From the NCBI GenBank assembly GCA_036278935.1, contig DASUKA010000097.1:1-22299 (forward strand): a stretch of DNA of 22,299 nt, in the 5' to 3' direction. Of this stretch, positions 6,695 through 14,444 are shown one piece after another. Positions within the stretch are counted from its first letter, which is position 1. Each line of letters opens with the position of its first letter. This DNA comes from DASSNR01 sp036278935 (GTDB lineage: Bacteria > Gemmatimonadota > Gemmatimonadetes > Gemmatimonadales > Gemmatimonadaceae). A model generated the notes under the pieces. It saw only the letters and a list, made by a program, of their open reading frames with translations. It ran no database searches and was not told where the DNA came from. The position numbers and the translations under genes are program-made.

Positions 6695-8779
6695 CTACTT
6701 CACCAGCACCACCTCGATGGGCGTGCCGACGATGGCGTACTTCACCACCCGATGGGGTGGGGCTGCTTCCACGAAGAAGGTGATGGGCTGCGGTCCGCCG
6801 GTGAGCTCCGCCTGGTACACGGGAAAGGTGCCGGCAGGCACGGTGAGGCTGTCCTGTCCCGTGACCTGCAGCGTCATGGGGATCACCGTGTTCTTGTTGG
6901 CGGTGAGGACGCTGAGTGAAAAGTGGGCGCCCTTCGTCCAGTGCAAGGCGGGGAGGACCATCTGGATGCTATTGTCCTCGAGCGTGCCGGGTGGCACCTG
7001 CAGGTCAACCGTCGTTGTCTTCATCCCCTGCGGTGTGGGTGCGGTCACTGAGCCCGTCGCATGCCCGGCGGCAACGGTCACGTCCGTCTGAGTGGCCTGT
7101 CCCTGCACCATTCCGCTCGCCTTCAGATGCCGCGGCTGCATCTTGTCATCCAGCGTCACCTCCGTGGTCTGCTTGAGCGCCGTGGCGATCTGTGTGTTCT
7201 CGGTGTACGTGTAGCCATCGGCGGTCTTGGCCACACTGCTGAGCACATAGCCAAGCGGTCTGCCCTGGACCATCACCGCGAAGCTGTCCCGGTGCGCGGT
7301 GATGGCCGCCAGATCGAGGTCCAGCATGCCGCCCTTCGCCACGAGGTCGGCCGGCGTGAGCGGCTTTCCCTGCGCGTCCACCAGGATAACGGGCGCGATC
7401 TTCGACAGCTTGTCGTAGAGCTTCGCGCCGTCGCCCACCACGACGATGAGGCTGGCGTTCGGTCGAATGATGGCGTCCGCCGCCTGCTCGAGCTGCGCCG
7501 GGGTGACGGCGGCCAGCCGCGTGCGATACGTCTGCAGATAATCCGCTGGCAGGCCGAGCAACTTGGCCTGTGCCACGGCGCCAGCCACCTGCTGGGCCGT
7601 CTCGATGGTGAGGGGGAAGCTTCCCACGAGCGAGCTCTTGGCGGCTTTCAACTCCGCGGCGCTCACCGGCTCGCTATCCATGCGGCGGAGCTGTACCATG
7701 AGCTCGGTCAAGGCGGAATCCGTGGCGGACGTGCGCACTTCGGTGCCAGCCTGGAAGTAGCCGATGCCCTTGGGGCGTGCCAACACCGAATGGGCATCGT
7801 ACGTCCAGCTCTTCTGCTCGCGCAGAATGCGGAAGAGACGATTGTCGAAGCCGCCGCCCAGGACGCGATTGGCGACCGTCGCGGCGTACCAGCGCGGGTC
7901 CGTGGGGCGGAAGGTGGTGTTTCCCACGACGATATTCGACTGAACGGAGCCGGGCCGGTGCACCAGCACGATCTGCGTCGCCGCGCGCGTGGGCGGAGCG
8001 GGGAAGGGCGGAGCCGCTGCCGGCGCGCCCGTCCACCCCGCGAACGACCTGGTAGCCAGCCGCTTGGCTGCGGGGAGCGTGATGTCGCCAGCGATCACGA
8101 GGAGCGCGCCCGTGGGCCGCAGTCGCGCCCTCTGGAAAGCGACGAGGTCGGTACGCGTGATGGCGCGCACGGATGCCGGGAGCGGGTTGCGGCCATACGG
8201 GTTCTGTCCGTAAAGCGTCTTCGCGAAAAAGCGAGAGGCCAGGCTGGCGGGTTGCGACAGCTCGAGCTGCAGGGCGGACAGCGTCTGCTTGCGCAGCAGC
8301 GCGATCTCCTGATCGGGGAAGGTCGGGTGCATCACGACGTCGGCCATCAGCGTGAACGCGAGCGGCGCGCTGGCGGAGAGCACGTCAGCGCGGATGGTCA
8401 TGAAATCGTCGGTGGTGGTTGCCGCCAGCGAGCCGCCCACTCCTTCGATGGTGGCGGCAATCTGGTCGGCGGAGCGCGTGCCGGTTCCCTTGGTCAGCAG
8501 GCCGGCCTCCATGGCGGCCAGCCCTTCCTGGCCGGCCGGATCATACGCGTTACCGGCGGGGAGTGAGAGGGAAAGCGAGACCACCGGGTGCGCATGGCTC
8601 TCCACGAGCACGAGCCGCATTCCGTTCGGCAGCGTCGTTTCGGCGAAGGGCGGAAAGTGCGCGGGCTTGAGCGGCGCGGCGGCGGGCGGCGTGGAGGGAA
8701 ACTGCTGCGCGGTGAGTGAGGCGGGGAGCGCGGTGCACAGCGCGGCGACGAGGGCGGCGAGCATGCGAGCGGGCATCAT
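6695..8779 (-). CDS. M16 family peptidase-like protein, zinc motif lost, with extra C-terminal domain
   Basis: The 694-residue protein has a signal peptide (basic MMPARM, hydrophobic LAALVAALCTALPASLTA), so it is exported. Residues about 45-480 hold the two M16 half-domains (start TTLPNGMRLVLVES). The place of the zinc motif reads GLAAMEAGLL at 86-95: aligned to the neighbour's HLFEH, the two His and the Glu are replaced by A89, G93 and A92, so this chain cannot bind catalytic zinc. Residues about 496-694 form a beta-rich extension (LPALHWTKG, then VPAGTFPVYQAEL) that resembles DUF3108-type domains. ATG 8779 overlaps the stop of the upstream active M16 gene (ATGA), so the two are co-translated, probably as a heterodimer like the alpha/beta mitochondrial processing peptidase. 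Targets are unknown; periplasmic peptide turnover is likely. Confidence 0.9.
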   Translation of the reverse strand: MMPARMLAALVAALCTALPASLTAQQFPSTPPAAAPLKPAHFPPFAETTLPNGMRLVLVESHAHPVVSLSLSLPAGNAYDPAGQEGLAAMEAGLLTKGTGTRSADQIAATIEGVGGSLAATTTDDFMTIRADVLSASAPLAFTLMADVVMHPTFPDQEIALLRKQTLSALQLELSQPASLASRFFAKTLYGQNPYGRNPLPASVRAITRTDLVAFQRARLRPTGALLVIAGDITLPAAKRLATRSFAGWTGAPAAAPPFPAPPTRAATQIVLVHRPGSVQSNIVVGNTTFRPTDPRWYAATVANRVLGGGFDNRLFRILREQKSWTYDAHSVLARPKGIGYFQAGTEVRTSATDSALTELMVQLRRMDSEPVSAAELKAAKSSLVGSFPLTIETAQQVAGAVAQAKLLGLPADYLQTYRTRLAAVTPAQLEQAADAIIRPNASLIVVVGDGAKLYDKLSKIAPVILVDAQGKPLTPADLVAKGGMLDLDLAAITAHRDSFAVMVQGRPLGYVLSSVAKTADGYTYTENTQIATALKQTTEVTLDDKMQPRHLKASGMVQGQATQTDVTVAAGHATGSVTAPTPQGMKTTTVDLQVPPGTLEDNSIQMVLPALHWTKGAHFSLSVLTANKNTVIPMTLQVTGQDSLTVPAGTFPVYQAELTGGPQPITFFVEAAPPHRVVKYAIVGTPIEVVLVK

Positions 8780-10131
8780 TTCCCGGCCTCCGGCGTGATG
8801 ATAAGGGTGAGGGAATTGTCCGGCCGGAGATAGGTGGCCGCCACGCGCTTGATGTCGGCCACCGTCACCGCATCGTAGCGCGCGAGATCGGTATTGATGG
8901 CATCGGGCGAGCCGAGAAAGAGCGCGGCCGACTGCAGTGCCTCGGCCATACTCAGCGCCTCCTGCCGCTCGAAGATGGCGCCTGCCCGGTGCGCGTTCTT
9001 CGCCTTCGTGAGCTCGGCCTCCGTCACACCGCCGGTGGCGATCGACGCGAGCTGCGCGGTGAGCAGCTGATCCAGCGAATCCACCTTCACCCCCTGATTG
9101 GCGATAGCGAGGATGATGAAGACGCCGGGGCCGCGCCGTGGGCCGAACGGGTTCGTCAGAGCCTGCGCGGCCACCGCCGCCTTGTCCTGGCGCGCCAGCG
9201 TACGGTTGAGGCGCGAGCTCTCGCCCTGGCCCAGGATCGTGGCCAGCAGCGTGAGTGCGGGCGTGTCGCGATTGTCGTAGGCAGGGATACGGAAGGCGTG
9301 CACCGTCGCCGGCAAGGTGGCCTTGGGATCGGACACCGCGCGGTGCATGGCGCCCGTGTCGAACGCCTGGTGACAGACGACGGGCGGCGGGTCGCTCGCG
9401 CGCGGGACGTCGCCGAAGTACTGCGTCACGAGTCGCTTCGCGTTTGCCGGTGTGAAGTCGCCCACGAGCACGAGCGTGGCGTTGTTCGGCGCGTAGTACT
9501 GCGCATGGAATGCCCTCACGTCCTCCACGGTCGCCGCGTTCAGATCGTCCATGGACCCGATGACCGAGTGCGAGTAGGGGAAGCACGTAGCGGAGTCGAA
9601 GAGCGCGTAGTCATCCACGAAGAGCGCGGCGGCGTACGGCTGGTTGTCCACGCGCAGACGCCGCTCCTCCTTCACCGTCTCGCGTTGGTTATGGAAGGTG
9701 GAATCCGTAATGGCGAGCGAGCGCATCCGGTCGGCCTCGAGCCAGAGGCCCAGGTTCAGCCGGTTGGACGGCAGCACCTCGTAGAAGCCGGTGTGGTCTT
9801 CCGTGGTGTTCGCGTTGTCCCTACCGCCCGCGCTCTGGATGAACTTCATGTACTGGTCTTTTTTCACGTGCGCGGAGCCTTCGAACATCATGTGCTCGAA
9901 GAGGTGCGCGAATCCGCTGCGGCCGCGGCGCTCGTTGCGCGACCCTACGTGGTACCACACGTCCACAGCCACCACCTGGGCCGTGTGGTCTTCGTCCAGG
10001 ATGACGTGCAAGCCGTTGGGCAGGGAGAATTGCGTGAGCGCGACGTGTCCGGGCGTCTGCGCCTGCACGCGCCCGGACAGCAGTGTGACAGCGGCGGCCA
10101 GCGCGGCCAGCAGCGTGGTGAGGCGGCGCAT
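8776..10131 (-). CDS. M16 family zinc metallopeptidase, active subunit
   Basis: The 451-residue exported peptidase has a cleavable signal (MRRLTTLLAALAAAVTLLSG, then RVQAQ). The inverted zinc motif HLFEH is at 76-80. The third zinc ligand lies in ETVKEERR (E155 or E156, about 76 residues downstream), and the substrate-binding region follows at the expected distance, so this is the catalytic member. ATG 10131 was chosen at the signal peptide; a frame-open 29-residue extension to 10218 has no signal character. The ribosome site is GGGGGACCCCCAG, itself an inverted repeat that could hide the start. Its stop overlaps the start of the inactive M16 gene. The pair probably forms a closed-chamber peptidase cleaving unfolded peptides in the periplasm. 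Confidence 0.94.
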   Translation of the reverse strand: MRRLTTLLAALAAAVTLLSGRVQAQTPGHVALTQFSLPNGLHVILDEDHTAQVVAVDVWYHVGSRNERRGRSGFAHLFEHMMFEGSAHVKKDQYMKFIQSAGGRDNANTTEDHTGFYEVLPSNRLNLGLWLEADRMRSLAITDSTFHNQRETVKEERRLRVDNQPYAAALFVDDYALFDSATCFPYSHSVIGSMDDLNAATVEDVRAFHAQYYAPNNATLVLVGDFTPANAKRLVTQYFGDVPRASDPPPVVCHQAFDTGAMHRAVSDPKATLPATVHAFRIPAYDNRDTPALTLLATILGQGESSRLNRTLARQDKAAVAAQALTNPFGPRRGPGVFIILAIANQGVKVDSLDQLLTAQLASIATGGVTEAELTKAKNAHRAGAIFERQEALSMAEALQSAALFLGSPDAINTDLARYDAVTVADIKRVAATYLRPDNSLTLIITPEAGK

Positions 10132-10488
10132 CTGGGGGTCCCCCGGGGTTCGGGTGTGGGCGTGGTGTGCTGCGGAACGCAGGGCGCGCCGAGCATCGCT
10201 ATCTGCATGACGATTCACCCGGGGCGCCGGTCGCCAACGCGGTGCAACCTATGTTGCTCGGTGCGGTGACGAAAGCCCGCGCTGGTGTATACCAACGCGC
10301 ATCGCATATGCATATGCGTGAACCGCATGCGCAAGCCCGCTACGACATGGATGATGTTGAAGATGACGGCAGCGCCGACAGCAGGACACTGCACTGGACG
10401 GGTCGATGACGGCGTGGTGACGATCGCTTGCGCGCGTCGTCACAGCATCACCCGCTGCCGCGCTCGGTCACCCTCTGCCCCCTCTGTC
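10132..10488. other. Divergent intergenic region with palindrome
   Basis: No credible gene was found in these 357 bp between the divergent M16 peptidase and lipoprotein genes. Frames that cross it on either strand lack conserved character and ribosome sites. It holds a 16-bp perfect palindrome (10303-10318), a nearby TGGTGTATACCA inverted repeat (about 10283-10294) and the AT-richest stretch of the area. It is the likely site of the two opposing promoters. Confidence 0.6.
10303..10318. promoter_or_regulatory. 16-bp perfect palindrome, candidate operator
   Basis: The sequence CGCATATGCATATGCG equals its own reverse complement over 16 bp, and its AT-rich centre stands out in GC-rich DNA. It lies 172 bp upstream of the M16 start and 171 bp upstream of the lipoprotein start. 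That position and symmetry suit a dimeric regulator, but no regulator gene is in the window. A second GCATGC palindrome follows at about 10326. Confidence 0.4.
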
Positions 10489-11076
10489 GTGAACCCTTCC
10501 TGCCGACATCCGCTCCACGCACACGCGGCGAGTCGCGGATGTGTGGCCGTAATCTTCATCGCGCTCGCGGTCGCCTGCTCATCCGATGGCGGCTCCGCGC
10601 ACGCCTCGGATCGCGGTGCAGGGTTGCGCACGGCATCGCTGCCGGCCGCTCAGGCGGCGTCCGCGTACGCCGCCGCGCTGCGCGAGGCGTTCGACGTTGG
10701 GCCGGGACTCGCGCTGCTTATCGATCCCGCATTACTCCCACGGAGCCGGGGCAGCGCGTCCACGCAGCGCCTCGCGGCCGGCGTCGTTCGTGGGCTGCGC
10801 ACCCGCGGCGTCATTCAGGGCAACTGCCAGCCGCGCGGGGGGACCAAATCGCTCGCGCCGATCTGTCCGATCTCGACGCCGGGCTATGTGATCCGCGTCT
10901 CAGACATCTTCGAGGTGGCGCGCGATACCGTGCAGCTCTACCTGACGGCGGAGCGGTTTCGTGCCGCGCGCGATTCCGCGCGCTTTGCCCCTCCACTGAA
11001 CATGGAGCAGCGGTACACGCTGGCGCGGCGGGGACCACGATGGGCGGTGGCTTCCAAGGAGCAGCTGGTGCCATAG
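10489..11076 (+). CDS. Putative lipoprotein, unknown function
   Basis: I do not recognise this family. The GTG start at 10489 gives 195 residues; an alternative GTG at 10543 would remove an unusual 18-residue N-terminal extension. A hydrophobic segment (VAVIFIALAVAC) ends in a lipobox-like LAVAC followed by SSDGG, so the mature protein is probably lipid-anchored with an acceptor Cys near residue 31. The rest contains a weakly predicted helical stretch and a soluble part (VIRVSDIFEVARDTVQLYL near 137-155, then EQRYTLARRGPRWAV at the end). The end resembles small NTF2-like or secretory accessory domains in pattern only. It is transcribed away from the M16 pair and ends before the tRNA terminator palindrome. 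The frame is supported mainly by the lipobox and coding character. Confidence 0.65.
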   Translation: MNPSCRHPLHAHAASRGCVAVIFIALAVACSSDGGSAHASDRGAGLRTASLPAAQAASAYAAALREAFDVGPGLALLIDPALLPRSRGSASTQRLAAGVVRGLRTRGVIQGNCQPRGGTKSLAPICPISTPGYVIRVSDIFEVARDTVQLYLTAERFRAARDSARFAPPLNMEQRYTLARRGPRWAVASKEQLVP

Positions 11077-11166
11077 CGCCGCCCAACTCGCACCGGGCTC
11101 ATGGTTCGCCACCGCCCGCGCGCCGCGCGACATTCCCGCGAAGCGCGCGACCGGTTCCGCGATGCG

Positions 11167-11200
11167 CACCGGGGGCCATCGCGCGCGATGGCCCCCGGTG
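11167..11200. terminator. Perfect 34-bp palindrome, probable bidirectional terminator
   Basis: Positions 11167-11183 (starting CACCGGGGGCC) pair perfectly with 11184-11200 (ending GGCCCCCGGTG), forming a 17-bp stem or cruciform with minimal loop. It lies 19 nt beyond the 3' end of the tRNA-Asn (- strand) and about 90 nt beyond the lipoprotein stop (+ strand). It lacks a clean U-run in either direction, which is common for terminators in very GC-rich genomes. Confidence 0.7.
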
Positions 11201-11218
11201 TCCAGCAGAACGTGTCAG

Positions 11219-11290
11219 CTCCCGAGGAGGGATTCGAACCCCCGACCCGCCGGTTAACAGCCGGCTGCTCTACCACTGAGCTACTCGGGA
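11219..11290 (-). tRNA. tRNA-Asn (GTT anticodon)
   Basis: The - strand folds as a full cloverleaf of 72 nt. The acceptor TCCCGAG (11290-11284) pairs with CTCGGGA (11226-11220), with discriminator G at 11219. The D arm contains AGCTCAGTGGTAGAGC, the anticodon stem is CCGGC/GCCGG with loop CTGTTAA, and the T arm carries GGTTCGAATCC. The anticodon GTT at 11258-11256 decodes Asn. The CCA end is not encoded, so it is added after processing. Confidence 0.96.
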
Positions 11291-11346
11291 AGAGACTTCA
11301 AAGCTAATCCGCGCGCCGGCGGAGTGTCAACGAATGGAGCCGCCCC

Positions 11347-14300
11347 TCAACCGCGCGCGGCCGCCCTCCGTTCCCTCGACACATTGGCCGGCCGCGCGGC
11401 GCCAGCACCCTCCAGCACCGTGCGCAGCCACATGCCCGTGTGCGATTCGTGTACCTGCGCCACCTCCTCCGGACGCCCCATGGCCACCACCTCTCCTCCC
11501 TGGTCGCCCGCCTCCGGGCCCAGGTCGATTACCCAGTCGGCCAGCTTGATTACATCCAGGTTGTGCTCGATCAGCACTACGGTGTGCCCATGGTCCAGCA
11601 GCCGCTCCAACACGCGCGCGAGCTTGCGGATGTCGTCCAGGTGCAGCCCGGTGGTGGGCTCATCCATGATGTAGAGCTTGCGGCCGCCCTTCTTCCCCGC
11701 CAGTGCCAGCTCGCGCGCGATCTTCATGCGCTGCGCTTCGCCGCCGGAAAGCGTCGGCGCCGGCTGGCCAAGTCGCAGATAGCCCAGCCCCACCTGTTGC
11801 AGCTGCCAGAGCGCCTGGCCCAGCTTCTCCTCGCGCGGGAAGAAGCGGATCGCCTCGTCCACCGTGAGGTTCAGCACGTCATGGATGTTCTTGCCGTTGA
11901 TGCGCACCTCGAGCACCTCCGGCTTGAAGCGCTTGCCGCCACAGTCCTCGCAGGGCACGAACACATCGGCCATGAAGACCATCTCGACCTGCAGGTGGCC
12001 GGCACCTTCGCATGCCTCGCACCGTCCCCCCGCCACGTTGAAGCTGAACGTCCCCGCCGTGTAGCCACGTTGCCGGGCCAGCGGGGCGGCGGCAAAGATG
12101 CGCCGGATCTCGTCAAACGCCTTCACGTACGTCACCGGATTGGACCGCGGCGACTTGCCGATGGGACTCTGATCCACCAGCACCACGTCGTCCAGCGTCT
12201 CGTGTCCCGTCATGGCGTCGAACGCACCGACGCGCTCACCCAGATGCTGCTTGGCTGTGTGTTCGCCGGTAAGCCGCGTCTCGAGCGCGCGGTACAGCAC
12301 GTCGTGCACAAGCGTGCTCTTGCCCGACCCCGACACCCCGGTCACCACGGTGAGCGCGCCGATCGGCACCCGGATATCCACGCCCCGTAGATTGTGCTCC
12401 CGTGCACCCGTCAGCGTGATCCACCGCGGCCCCAGGGGGCGGCGCTCCTCGGGCAGGGGAATCTGCCGGCGCCCGGTGAGATACGCGCCGGTGAGCGGGC
12501 TCTCGCCGGCGCGCTCGGCGGGACCGGCAAAGACCACCTGTCCACCCTGCTCGCCGCTGCCGGGGCCCAGCTCCACCATGTAGTCGGCCGCACGGATCGC
12601 TTCGAGATCGTGCTCCACCACCAGCACGGTGTTCCCGCCCGCGCGAAGACGCTTGAGCAGATCGAGCAGCCGGCTCAGGTCGCGCGGATGCAGCCCGATG
12701 GACGGCTCATCCAGCACGTAGAGCGTGTCCACCAGCTGCGAGCCGAGCGAGTTCGCGAGTCCGATGCGCTGCGCCTCGCCGCCCGAGAGCGTGCGCGTCG
12801 CGCGATTGAGCGAGAGGTAGCCGAGTCCCACGTCGAGCAGAAAGCGCGTGCGGCTTGTCGCTTCACGCAGCACGTTGGCCGCCACCTGCTGCTCGAAGGG
12901 CGACAAGGGCACCGTTTCCAGCCAGCGCGCGAGCGCATCGGCGGGAAGTGAGGCGACGTCGGCGATCGTCTGCCCCGCCACGCGCACCTGCAACGCCTCG
13001 GGTTGCAGCTTGGCGCTGTGACAGCTCGGGCACTCCTGCGCCGTCTGGTACTGTCGGAGGAAGACGCGGATATACTGCTTGTATCGCTTCTCCTCCAGGC
13101 CGCGGAGAAAGGGGAAGATCCCGGTATATCCGCGCGTCTTCGTGTTGAGCAGACGATCGCGCTGCGCATCGCTCAGGTCGCGCCACGGGACATCCATGCC
13201 GATGCCGTTCGCCGCGGCGAATTCGGCCAGCGCTCGGCGCTTCTTCTCGTACCGCGGCTTGGTCCACGGATCGATGGCACCCTCGCGCAGCGACCGCTCC
13301 GGATAGGGAACGATGAGCGACTCGTCGTAATCGAGAATCGCTCCGAAACCGTTGCACGTCGGACAGGCCCCGCGCGGGCTGTTGAAGGAGAAGAGCTGCG
13401 GCGTCACCGCGGGCGCGCGTGTGTGGTCATACGCACACTCGAAATGCTCGGTGAAGCAGAGGCGAGAGGGGGGAGGCGGGTTATGAGTTATGGGTTGCGC
13501 ATTGTGGGTTGTGAGACGGCCCTCGGGGGAGGAGGCCGTGCTCGTGCGAGCCGTTTCTGACCCACTGACCGACTGACTCACTGACCCACTGCCTCTCGAA
13601 GTCTCTCCTTTCTCCTTTCTCTTTTCTCCTCTCTGTCCCTCCGCCTCTTGCACCAGCACCACGCACTCGCCGTCGCCCTCGGCGAACGCCGTGCCCACGG
13701 CATCGGCGAGGCGGGAGGCGCTGCTTGGCGCGACCACCAGACGATCGACCACCACAAGCAGCTCACGCGCTGCCGCAAGATTAGCGGAGTCCGCTGACAG
13801 CTCATCGAGATGCTGCATGGCGCCGTCCGGTACCACCCGGAGAAAGCCCTGTGCACGAAGATTCTCCACGACCATCTCGTGCGTGACGCTGTCGCTCACA
13901 TGGAGCGGGAAGGCGACGGAGAAGCGCGTGCCGGCGGGGAGGGCGAGCACGGCATCCGACACCGATTGTACCGTGTCTCGACGCATCTCCCGGCCGCACC
14001 TCGGGCAGAATACCCGGCCCACCCGTGCCCAGAGCAGGCGGAGATAATCGTAGATCTCGGTGGCGGTGCCGACGGTGGAGCGCGAGGTCTTGGTCGGATT
14101 CTTCTGCTCGATCGCCACGGCGGGGGAGAGCCCCTCGATGCGGTCGACGCTCGGCTTCTCCATCCGCTCCAGGAATTGTCGCGCGTAGGCGGAGAGCGAC
14201 TCGACATACCGGCGCTGTCCCTCGGCGTAGATCGTGTCGAAGGCGAGCGACGACTTGCCGGAACCGGACGGGCCGGTAATCACCGTGAGCGTCCGCCGCG

Positions 14301-14367
14301 GGATGTCGAGGTCGAAGCCCTTGAGGTTGTTCTGGCGCGCGCCGCGCACGACGATCGACGATTTCAT
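11347..14367 (-). CDS. uvrA: Excinuclease ABC subunit A
   Basis: UvrA is the DNA-damage-recognising ATPase of nucleotide excision repair; it dimerises and loads UvrB. The 1006-residue product has Walker A GPSGSGKSS at 32-40 and a CPRC at 121-124. Then come two ABC signatures, LSGGEAQRI and LSGGEAQRM, the second Walker A GVSGSGKST and the C-terminal zinc finger CEAC...CEDC that contacts DNA. Walker B motifs VLDEPS and IMDEPT follow each signature. It is about 65 residues longer than E. coli UvrA. The excess is a low-complexity insert at about 244-300, encoded by a GA/CT repeat element with no family counterpart. The central zinc finger is altered: FECAYDHTR has Cys311 but no second Cys, while the partner CPTC pair is intact. 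ATG 14367 starts directly at the conserved IVVRGARQNNLKG strand. Its length confirms it is uninterrupted. Confidence 0.97.
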   Translation of the reverse strand: MKSSIVVRGARQNNLKGFDLDIPRRTLTVITGPSGSGKSSLAFDTIYAEGQRRYVESLSAYARQFLERMEKPSVDRIEGLSPAVAIEQKNPTKTSRSTVGTATEIYDYLRLLWARVGRVFCPRCGREMRRDTVQSVSDAVLALPAGTRFSVAFPLHVSDSVTHEMVVENLRAQGFLRVVPDGAMQHLDELSADSANLAAARELLVVVDRLVVAPSSASRLADAVGTAFAEGDGECVVLVQEAEGQRGEKRKEKGETSRGSGSVSQSVSGSETARTSTASSPEGRLTTHNAQPITHNPPPPSRLCFTEHFECAYDHTRAPAVTPQLFSFNSPRGACPTCNGFGAILDYDESLIVPYPERSLREGAIDPWTKPRYEKKRRALAEFAAANGIGMDVPWRDLSDAQRDRLLNTKTRGYTGIFPFLRGLEEKRYKQYIRVFLRQYQTAQECPSCHSAKLQPEALQVRVAGQTIADVASLPADALARWLETVPLSPFEQQVAANVLREATSRTRFLLDVGLGYLSLNRATRTLSGGEAQRIGLANSLGSQLVDTLYVLDEPSIGLHPRDLSRLLDLLKRLRAGGNTVLVVEHDLEAIRAADYMVELGPGSGEQGGQVVFAGPAERAGESPLTGAYLTGRRQIPLPEERRPLGPRWITLTGAREHNLRGVDIRVPIGALTVVTGVSGSGKSTLVHDVLYRALETRLTGEHTAKQHLGERVGAFDAMTGHETLDDVVLVDQSPIGKSPRSNPVTYVKAFDEIRRIFAAAPLARQRGYTAGTFSFNVAGGRCEACEGAGHLQVEMVFMADVFVPCEDCGGKRFKPEVLEVRINGKNIHDVLNLTVDEAIRFFPREEKLGQALWQLQQVGLGYLRLGQPAPTLSGGEAQRMKIARELALAGKKGGRKLYIMDEPTTGLHLDDIRKLARVLERLLDHGHTVVLIEHNLDVIKLADWVIDLGPEAGDQGGEVVAMGRPEEVAQVHESHTGMWLRTVLEGAGAARPANVSRERRAAARG
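13458..13650. repeat. GA/CT-bounded repetitive element A, inside uvrA
   Basis: This segment is unlike the surrounding uvrA code. On the + strand it opens with a purine tract (13458-13480), then an ATGAGTT/ATGGGTT/GTGGGTT-like repetitive stretch (13481-13515). A GGCC hairpin region follows (about 13517-13540), then an 8-nt tandem array (13558-13591) and a CT tract (13601-13647). The CT part shares an exact 19-nt run with element C (13602-13620 equals 17690-17708). It is read in frame by uvrA as a Ser/Thr/Gly/Lys-rich insert without stops. Confidence 0.7.
13558..13591. repeat. 8-nt tandem repeat array within uvrA
   Basis: Four consecutive 8-nt units, TGACCCAC, TGACCGAC, TGACTCAC and TGACCCAC, are followed by a partial TG. 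The unit length is not a multiple of three, yet uvrA reads through in frame (SVSQSVSGS). A change of one unit would shift the uvrA frame, so copy number is expected to be constrained or phase-variable. Confidence 0.85.
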
Positions 14368-14406
14368 GCCGACGCGAAAGATAACAGCCTGACCGTAGAA
14401 AGACCG

Positions 14407-14444
14407 GCAGGGGTAGGGCGCGACCGCGCGCGCTCTACCCCTGC
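14407..14444 (-). terminator. Rho-independent terminator of the first glsB-like gene
   Basis: GCAGGGGTAG at 14407-14416 pairs with CTACCCCTGC at 14435-14444, and the stem continues inward through GGGCGCG to about 17 bp, with one G-U and a 6-nt loop. On the - strand the hairpin is followed by CGGTCTTTCT. The stop codon TAG of the upstream gene (14437-14435) lies inside the stem, so terminator and stop share sequence. Confidence 0.75.

Noticed and set aside
7061..10269. Two + strand frames of about 500 codons opposite the M16 pair
   Set aside because: Antisense shadows caused by GC-rich codon bias; they are rich in Arg/His/Gly with no motifs.
10428..11279. Alternative + frame over the lipoprotein and tRNA
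   Set aside because: It runs into the tRNA gene and lacks domain signal; the frame with the lipobox fits better.
13458..13650. CRISPR array or IS element inside uvrA
   Set aside because: No regular repeat-spacer spacing, no transposase and no target duplication visible; the pattern is low-complexity arms with a tandem array.
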